Shown: one piece after another, positions 57,114-64,000 of the stretch
How the letters are laid out: each line of letters begins with the position of its first letter
Position numbering within the stretch: position 1 is the stretch's first letter
Source: Lamellibrachia satsuma
Taxonomy: Eukaryota; Annelida; Polychaeta; Sabellida; Siboglinidae
Direction: 5' to 3'
Assembly: GCA_033239005.1 (NCBI GenBank)
Contig: BSQZ01000034.1
Coordinates: 6,923,104-6,987,103, forward strand
DNA length: 64,000 nt
The notes under the pieces: model-generated
What the model saw: the letters and a program-made list of their open reading frames with translations, nothing else
Told to the model about the DNA's origin: nothing
Database searches by the model: none
Translations under genes and position numbers: made by a program

Positions 57114-57447
57114 TTGCATAAATCCATTTATGCAATAACCAACACAAGTCAGATGTAGTAGAGATTGAAAAGGGCCAAATAAATGACGTTTTATTGCAAA
57201 GTGGACTGCTTATCACGCAGCCACTTTGGGAAGCACATTAACAGGAATGTGAGCTCCTCAAAGCAAACCAGACAGGAACTGAACACATGTACAGCCCCGT
57301 CCGGCAAGTTTCTCAGAGCCCACATTCCTACAGGCATGACGATAACATATATACATCAAGAAGTCGTCATGAACATGTAATGCAAAGAATACAGACATTC
57401 CACCACCAATACACAAATTTAATTACAAACAGGTGGGGCCATTTCGC
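57114..57447 (+). repeat. 334-bp direct repeat, copy 2
   Basis: Matches copy 1 with few changes; the palindrome centre is altered (AAATCCATTT). It is followed by a GGTCAC...GTGACC hairpin at about 57452-57474. Confidence 0.85.
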
Positions 57448-58600
57448 CACAAGGTCACCCACAAACATGTGACCACCCCACCGCGACCATGTAGACGCCA
57501 CACACCGGTTAGATCAGTCCACGGCATATTGATGCCGCTTCACGAAGACGCCGTTGTCTCGCGATGGTGCTGGTCGGGGGACGGGCTGTACAGTTCTCGG
57601 TTCGTCGTGTTGTAAAGTATATGCCAGTTTTGTATAACTAGCTTTAATAGCTAATATTACTAAGTTATTAGGAGGTGTTATTCGATGTATTAAGCCTAGA
57701 TTAGCAACGAAAAAGCAGGTTTCGAAAAGTTTATAGTTAAACACCCAAGTGGATATGGACAAAATCCAAATGGTTCCAAAGATTGATGGTACTGTTTAGC
57801 TAAAGATCTTTCAGTCTTCCCTTGGTGGTATACGGGTGCCGCCCTTTAATCCGGACACTTGCTAAATTACTGTGACCTCGGAGGTCAACGTACGTAATTA
57901 GGAAACTGAGAGGGAGCCCTATAGGAACCCTGGATTTGGCCCAGCTCCAAGAGTTCAAAAGTTTAACTTGCAAACTGGGCAAGGAAGTGCAGACAGATGC
58001 ATAGACTATGGGTAGATGTAATTGTCCAGCGGTTGAGACGGTGGGTGGATTTAACAAGTTGACCAATGGTAAAGTGTATTGGGTCTTTAAGCAATCACAG
58101 CGCCTCTGGTGACGGCGTCTGATTTTGGGAAACTGAGAGTATAAATACCCCGGATAAGCTTTTACAAAGGGGCGGGCAAGACTATTTTAAATTTATACTG
58201 AGGTGTGTATAGTCATGCCGAATTTTAAGCATCCATTTCAGTAAGGGTGGTCCTGGCGGGCCATGCCTGCTTTAGCATTAGATTTCAAAATTTCCGGTCA
58301 GAATTTACCTGTCAAATCTTATAGACTTTAATAGTCTATATTCGGTTTAATTAAGTGATGTTTACATTCACTGCTTTTTTATAGCTTAGAGTGATATCTA
58401 TCTTCACTGTTTCTTTTTAATGTCATCGTGAGTGATTATTATAAATGAGTGACAGTTATAAATCTCGATCTGACGAGCACAAAGAAGACGGACAATTAAA
58501 ACACATTTAACTCTGTGAGAAATACCTCCCGGGCCACTGCGTGCGTCGCTACTGCTACTGGGGGGATTTTTTTTACTTCTGAGGCACCATCTTATAGACA
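57448..58600. other. Unassigned sequence
   Basis: No gene recognised. Confidence 0.4.
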
Positions 58601-59458
58601 GCAGGGGTGGATCCAGGGTTTAGAAAAAGGGGGGTCCAAGGTAACGCATGAAGCGCCGAAGGCGCGAAACAAGGCGTGAACTGCCTCGGGGGGGGGGGGG
58701 TGCGACGTTTGACGGCTTTCTTAGACATTAATCACTTAAAATGGTGTATTTGGGACACCCATAATCTGGTTTTAAGCGAGATAGGGCCTAATGAAATCAA
58801 CCCAAAAGTCAGATATGCCACATCGTACGAATTTTTGGGAGGAATCTGTCCTTCGGCCGTGTCCCGTTTTATTACGAATTTGCTGTAAATATAAAAATCG
58901 TGATAAAGTAGTCCTATGTATTTTCTTGTATTCGTCACATATAAGTATAACTTTGAATGTCAAATTTACAGTAGACGAGGTGCAACTGCTCTTGAGTCTA
59001 GAGTTTCGGCAAAACGCAGCTAAGACTAAAAGTGCCACACACTTTCTCTATAATTATTCAGCACGTCCTTTTCCAAGGAAACTGTGTTTAATAGTTTCTC
59101 ATCCAGCCCCTTCTGATATTGGTTCTGAATTATATAATAAAAGCAGCTAGGTATCATATTACCGAAAGTCGTGGCATCAAGTTTGAACTGAGACAAGGTG
59201 TAATTGAAACTTTTGGACATATATAAACCAATACCCCGAAGGGCTAAATTGCCCTCTCAAGAGAGCCTGTCCAAAATGTTGTTGTGTTTTAAAGCTACTC
59301 TGTATAAAGCGTACCATTCGATTCATGGTCTGAATTTGAATCGGGAGACATTCTGCTAAAAGAAGTAGTAGTACCATATAATAACAGTGAGTGCAAACTG
59401 GTGGATTAAAACGTGTCCTGATACTTTGCGCCACGTAAATTAAAACGCATCATAGAAA
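58601..59458. mobile_element. Dispersed repeat A, copy 2 (interrupted)
   Basis: Homologue of 2705-3920. The match stops abruptly after CATAGAAA at 59458, exactly where the gypsy LTR begins, while copy 1 continues past this point. Confidence 0.75.
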
Positions 59459-60028
59459 TGTAACGAGACGACTCGCCCACGTAGGAGAGGGGTCCCCTTG
59501 TTGTTAGCAAGGTCCCGCAAGGAGAACACGCTGATGCCTTTTTCACCCGTTTATTAAAGTCTTAACAAAGACCCTGCCCACAGTCCGCCGATACTCAGTG
59601 TAAATGTTGTTGTGCAGTGCTCATAACAATGGCCACCAATAATAATTCGCGTTGCACATAAATAAAAACCCTTGTTGTGAACCATGCGTCCTCTCTCTCT
59701 CTCTCTTTCCAATCTCTCCTTTCCTCAAACTCTCATTCAAATTCCAGATTACTACACGATGACTTATTTAGTATGATGGTGAAAGTGTGTACACAGTGAG
59801 CTAAACTGACATTCGGATAACAGTATCCACTGCTTGACTGACATCTATAATATTACATAGACTAAAGTTGAAACAATTAGAAGAAAATATTTATGTTAAA
59901 GAATGGGATTACATATGTGGCGTAGTATTTAGAGTAAAGTGGTTACCAGGCATATCACCACCTATTGGCTGGTGCCAAGGACCACTAATGGTCACTCGGC
60001 GGCGCCACCGCACTGACCAACCATGACA
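59459..60028 (-). mobile_element. 3' LTR of a Ty3/gypsy-type element
   Basis: On the plus strand it runs from TGTAACGAGACG to CCATGACA, i.e. TG...CA ends; in element orientation it starts TGTCATGG and ends CTCGTTACA. An AATAAA on the minus strand near 59548-59555 fits polyadenylation. It is preceded, in element orientation, by a purine-rich AAATCCGGGGAAGA. The left end coincides with the break in repeat A. The partner LTR lies outside the window. Confidence 0.7.
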
Positions 60029-60045
60029 TCTTCCCCGGATTTCTT
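60029..60045 (-). promoter_or_regulatory. Polypurine-tract-like sequence
   Basis: Reads AAGAAATCCGGGGAAGA on the minus strand directly before the LTR. In such elements this primes plus-strand DNA synthesis. Confidence 0.5.
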
Positions 60046-60117
60046 TGAATCCGTCCACGGATTGCACTAAGATAACAAAAGTTGTGTCCTCACGGTATCA
60101 TACAAAAATGGCCACTA

Positions 60118-60350
60118 ATACCTCAACCCTCCAGCCAAACCTCAACCCTCCAGCCAAACCTCAACCCTCCAGCCAAACCTCAACCCTCCAGCCAAACCTC
60201 AACCCTCCAGCCAAACCTCAACCCTCCAGCCAAACCTCAACCCTCCAGCCAAACCTCAACCCTCCAGCCAAACCTCAACCCTCCAGCCAAACCTCAACCC
60301 TCCAGCCAAACCTCAACCCTCCAGCCAAACCTCAACCCTCCAGCCAAACC
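60118..60350. repeat. 19-bp minisatellite, about 12 copies
   Basis: Unit CTCCAGCCAAACCTCAACC, essentially identical copies, inside the gypsy internal region between the PPT-like tract and the SGNH ORF. Confidence 0.96.
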
Positions 60351-60489
60351 AATTAAGATAATACAAATTTAGTAAACACACGTAATGCAGGCATTTTCAG
60401 TTAATCTATACATCGGCCTAATTAATCCAAATACAACAATAGAATTTACAGCATCCGTCCACCTGATGCCACTCTAAGGTGCCATAACT

Positions 60490-60650
60490 AGTCTGATGTT
60501 GGCTAACACCCTGTCTCCACAAGGAGCAAACATCATTGTAACCTAACTATACAAAATCCTACTACACCCTGGACTACATGAACCTTTAGATTACTCTGAT
60601 GTGGGCTAACACCCTGTCTCCACAAGGAGCAAACATCATTGTAACGTTTC
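60490..60650. repeat. Two-copy direct repeat, step about 103 bp
   Basis: A GGCTAACACCCTGTCTCCAC block continuing through AAGGAGCAAACATCATTGTA is present at about 60494 and 60597. Confidence 0.85.
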
Positions 60651-61211
60651 TAGCAGAGCGGGAGAAACTGTAAGATGACACCCGTCCTCACAAATGTATT
60701 TTGGTAAATTTACCCGAGTCTGGGAAAACATGCGGACATTAGCTTGTTGGAGGATACTAGTGGACAATCGTGAATTAAAAGATTTAACCCGGTGATTATA
60801 CGTGTTCAGCGACACTCCACCAGTATTCCCTATGGATGTCCGCTGAACTACTGACAGAAAAACAACCACCTTGGGAGACACGTTGTAACAATCCAACACC
60901 CCCAGAAACCTCAGGGCATTGTCCACCACCTCGGCGACAGATGTGTCCACTGGGCCGAGGTCGTTGGACCCGACATCCACAATCAAAAGGTCAGGCTGAC
61001 GGCCACACGCCAGTATATGTTGCATGTACCCACCGGGGTTAGATAGAATTCGATGGTAGGACAGGCCGCCCTGACCATAGCTGGACAGCTCACACTTGGC
61101 TTCCCGGCCGAGGGTCTGCGAGAGCGACTCGTATCGGCGAGTGGACCGACTGGACAGTCGCTTGACAAACGAATGTCCAAACAAACATACCATTGGCTTG
61201 TCATCCGCCAT
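60636..61211 (-). CDS. SGNH-hydrolase-like ORF downstream of gypsy pol
   Basis: 191 codons from the ATG at 61211; the frame is open up to 61283, but that part runs into a minisatellite. Blocks: VCLFGHSFVKRL near residue 8 (GHS serine), SYGQGGLSY near 45 (possible block II Gly), LLIVDVGSNDLGP near 75 (block III Gly and Asn), and CEDGCHLTVSP near 175 (block V Asp-x-x-His). This is the set expected of an SGNH fold. It lies 3' of pol and 5' of the LTR, the place of env or an accessory ORF. The frame is intact while pol is broken. Substrate unknown; it could also be an independent insertion. Confidence 0.6.
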   Translation of the reverse strand: MADDKPMVCLFGHSFVKRLSSRSTRRYESLSQTLGREAKCELSSYGQGGLSYHRILSNPGGYMQHILACGRQPDLLIVDVGSNDLGPVDTSVAEVVDNALRFLGVLDCYNVSPKVVVFLSVVQRTSIGNTGGVSLNTYNHRVKSFNSRLSTSILQQANVRMFSQTRVNLPKYICEDGCHLTVSPALLETLQ

Positions 61212-61264
61212 CACCCACTCTACACGTACAGTGACAGTGATCTTAGGTAGTAGCGACCAGCCAA

Positions 61265-61815
61265 GTCCAGCTTCTGCAGGCAACTACTTCAACACTGTCC
61301 ACCTTCTGCAGGCAACTACCTCAACACTGTCCACCTTCTGCAGGCAACTACCTCAACACTGTCCACCTTCTGCAGGCAACTACCTCAACAGTGTCCACCT
61401 TCTGCAGGCAACTACCTCAACACTGTCCACCTTCTGTAGGCAACTACCTCAACACTGTCCACCTTCTGCAGGCAACTACCTCAACAGTGTCCACCTTCTG
61501 CAGGCAACTACCTCAACACTGTCCACCTTCTGCAGGCAACTACCTCAACACTGTCCACCTTCTGCAGGCAACTACCTCAACAGTGTCCACCTTCTGCAGG
61601 CAACTACCTCAACAGTGTCCACCTTCTGCAGGCAACTACCTCAACAGTGTCCACCTTCTGCAGGCAACTACCTCAACACTGTCCACCTTCTGCAGGCAAC
61701 TACCTCAACACTGTCCACCTTCTGCAGGCAACTACCTCAACACTGTCCACCTTCTGCAGGCAACTACCTCAACACTGTCCACCTTCTGCAGGCAACTACC
61801 TCAACACTGTCCACT
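61265..61815. repeat. 32-bp minisatellite, about 17 copies
   Basis: Unit TGCAGGCAACTACCTCAACA plus CTGTCCACCTTC; variation is mostly ACACTG/ACAGTG. All plus-strand frames lack stops, so the long open frames here are artefacts. Confidence 0.96.
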
Positions 61816-62075
61816 TAAAACGGAAACTAGTATCAATACAACGCCAGATGGTAGTAGCAAATGCCATGTCCCGCTCATGCAGGCAACTACCTCGGCACCT
61901 TATCTGTACCTACAGCCAACTGAAGAAACAATACAATGTTAAATGGTAGTGGCATAAGCCATGTCCCGTAACTGGCAGGCAACTACATAAGGCCCCAATT
62001 TACGGACCAATCGACCGAAGCCATGAGATAGTGGCAAACACCATGTCCCGCATATAGCAGGCAACTATCTACATG
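61816..62075. repeat. Three diverged units related to the 32-bp array
   Basis: CCATGTCCCG followed by a GCAGGCAACTA block occurs at about 61862, 61958 and 62040, roughly 82-96 bp apart. These may be the ancestral context from which the 32-bp array arose. Confidence 0.75.
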
Positions 62076-62126
62076 CCACAATGTTCACAACAAACTACGT
62101 ACCATTTCCCCCAACCTCGATCCGTA

Positions 62127-64000
62127 TCAATACCCAGGCATGGGCAAATGGGCTGGGTTAGAGTGGTGTCCCTTGTTGGACCGGCTAGACCGACGACACA
62201 CAGGCCTTGCAGGGAGCGGTTCATCAGCCAGTGCTGGGGCCTCAGAATCACTGTCAGACTCCACTTCTGGTAGGGCGTCCAACCCAACGGTGCTATCATG
62301 TGCACCATTCCGTGGCTCCTGCACCAGTAGCTTCCGATTCACCCATCTGGATGGCCCTCCGAGAGCCGGGCGAATCTTGTACAGGTTCCGTTCAGCTTTG
62401 GTGCTCACCACCACGTGGCTGAGCTCACTGTAATGATTGCTGAGTTTGTGTCTACTCGTGAAAGCACACTGTTTCAACAATACCCGGTCTCCTACTGAGA
62501 TGGGGCTTGGGTGGGTCCGACGGTCCCATCTCTGCTTGTCAGCATCAGCAGCCCTCATCAGACCCTCCTTCGCAACAGCCTGTGCACGACGAAGCAATTC
62601 AGATTGCTCTTGCACATAGCTCTCGTTCCAGTTGTGTTCAGTGTTGCTTATCAGCTGATCCACTGGCAACACTGGTTTCCGCCCAAACATCAGTGTATAT
62701 GGCGAGATACCGGTGACGTAGTGTGGGGGAGTGTTGTAAATCATGACTAAATGAGGCAATGCATCAGGCCATCGCCGACGTTCCGCCACACTGAGTGATT
62801 TGATCATGGAACAGAGGGTAAATCTGGCCATTCCCCTGTGGGTGGTACGGGCTGGTGCGGGTCTTGTGCACGCCATAGAGCCCATATATTTCTCGGATCA
62901 GCTCGCTCTCGAAGTTGCGGCCCTGATCTGAGTGCAACTGTACTGGGACAACATAGCTTCCAAACCAATGGTCACGGAGCACTTTAGCCACAACTGGAGC
63001 AGTCTGATCTTTGCAAGGAACTGCCATGACCGCGATCCACCATGACCGCGATCCAACTACAGAAAGTCCACTGCCAGACGCTCCAGTGGCTTGAAGGCCA
63101 GTAGGTGGCGCATGGGTGGACGGACAACGGGGGTTTGTTCCTTTGTGACAGTGCACTGGAAGCATTTTCGCACATACTCCCTGACATGGCGATTCATGCC
63201 CGGCCAATAACATCGCGCCTTCAGCCAGCCGTAGGACCGACCTACTCCTTGATGACCCCATTGATCATGCACTGCTTGTAACATAATCGTTCGCAACACC
63301 GTCGGTACCAGCAACTGGTAAATGGAACCATGTACTCGGTCATGGGCAACCCGATAAAGAACGCCATTTCGTTCAGCAACATTTGGCCACTCGCTGACCC
63401 AGGCCTGGAGACCAGGTACGTCATCATTCGGGGCCAGTTGACCGGGTTCCCACCTGATTCTCCACCGCTCCCACAACTTTCCAAGCAGCTGATCCTCACA
63501 CTGCATCTTCGCAAGCTGCTCCGGGCTGTAGGAGGGTAAAACTGCAGGTGTGAGTCCACCCTCCGACACGGTGAGTTCCGTCACTGTCACGTCATGCGAC
63601 TGGCTTGCCTTGATCTCCCTAGGCACAGATGTGCTGTCTATTGTTAGATAAAGCACATTTGCTGTCTCCTCAGCCGACATATTTGCCATGCATCGACTCA
63701 ACGCATCAGCACAACGGTTGGTCTTTCCTGGCCTGTACCGCACATCTATGTCAAATGGAGCCAGCTGTGCAACCCATCGGTGCTCGGTTGCCCCAAGATT
63801 GGCTGTCTTCAAGGGGGCAAGAGGATTATGATCAGTGTATACCGTGCAATGCGACCCAAGAGGATTATGATCAGTGTATACCGTGCAGTGTGAACCAAGA
63901 GTGTACGCCTTAAACTTCTCAGACACCGCCCAGGATTATGATCAGTGTATACCGTGCAGTGGCGAAGGCCACCAAGAGCCGTACGCCTTTGCCAAACTTC
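62127..64000 (-). pseudogene. Ty3/gypsy-type pol (RNase H, integrase), broken and cut by the window edge
   Basis: From 63926 down: the end of RNase H (CTVYTDHNPLAPLK, then RYRPGKTNRCADALSR), then a zinc-binding HHCC integrase N-domain (VHDQWGHQGVG, YWPGMNRHVREYVRKCFQC), then LAVDFL with the first catalytic Asp. The core continues after a frameshift (63261-62764) with LHSDQGRNFES (second Asp) and PYHPQGNGQ. A further shift leads to 62885-62127 with MIYNTPPHYVTGISPYTLMFG and a C-tail RRSSRSNKGHHSNP. The stretch that normally carries the catalytic Glu after HPQGNGQ is missing. Not functional. Confidence 0.85.
63811..63960. repeat. Three copies of a 27-bp RNase H segment
   Basis: AGGATTATGATCAGTGTATA plus CCGTGCA occurs at about 63822, 63861 and 63933. 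The spacing is irregular, so it looks like a local rearrangement in the element rather than a minisatellite. Confidence 0.85.

Noticed and set aside
61096..61942. Repetitive Ser/Thr/Pro protein on the plus strand
   Set aside because: Artefact of the 32-bp minisatellite antisense to the gypsy element.

Overview
This window is animal nuclear DNA, probably from a lophotrochozoan and perhaps a mollusc. That placement is an inference from the kinds of transposons, the dense micro- and minisatellites and the long introns; no sequence search was run. There is one cellular gene. The rest is transposable elements in various states of decay, tandem repeats and unassigned AT-rich DNA.

The gene is a complete kinesin-5 (KIF11/Eg5/BimC) on the plus strand, reconstructed here as 26 coding exons from the ATG at 19408 to the TGA at 51831. 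All junctions keep frame and the exons sum to 3336 nt (1111 residues plus stop). All family landmarks are present: P-loop, switch I, switch II, loop-5 pocket, neck linker, long coiled-coil stalk, BimC box with a Cdk1-type TP site, a KEN box and a basic C-terminus. One intron (after exon 13) uses a GC donor. The acceptor of exon 17 lies in the last copy of a 69-bp tandem repeat that also duplicates the acceptor itself. About 150 bp upstream of the ATG hold two CCAAT boxes and CHR-like elements, the layout of a G2/M cell-cycle promoter. Many introns, especially in the 3' half, carry minisatellites.

Left flank (1-19.2 kb): microsatellites, a dispersed repeat also found at 58.6 kb, a tRNA-derived SINE-like unit, a decayed LINE endonuclease fragment (6.5-7.5 kb), and a CR1-like LINE on the minus strand (8.05-11.57 kb). 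The LINE has an SGNH-esterase ORF1 and a frameshifted endonuclease/reverse-transcriptase ORF2. A 67-bp composite minisatellite, a 31-bp satellite of about 37 copies with a 372-bp higher-order period, and a decayed reverse-transcriptase fragment follow.

Intron 4 of the kinesin holds two DNA transposons: a 2.2-kb element with 27-bp perfect terminal inverted repeats, and a broken hAT/ZNF862-like transposase copy with recognisable termini.

Right flank (53-64 kb): a 2.15-kb foldback element with arms of about 450 bp, a pair of 334-bp direct repeats with a palindromic start (a third relative lies in a kinesin intron), and the 3' half of a Ty3/gypsy-type element on the minus strand. That element has a pol remnant with RNase H and integrase, an extra SGNH-hydrolase-like ORF in the position where env would lie, a polypurine-like tract and an LTR at 59459-60028. 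The LTR appears inserted into a copy of the dispersed repeat. The window thus contains two unrelated retroelements that each carry an SGNH-fold ORF.
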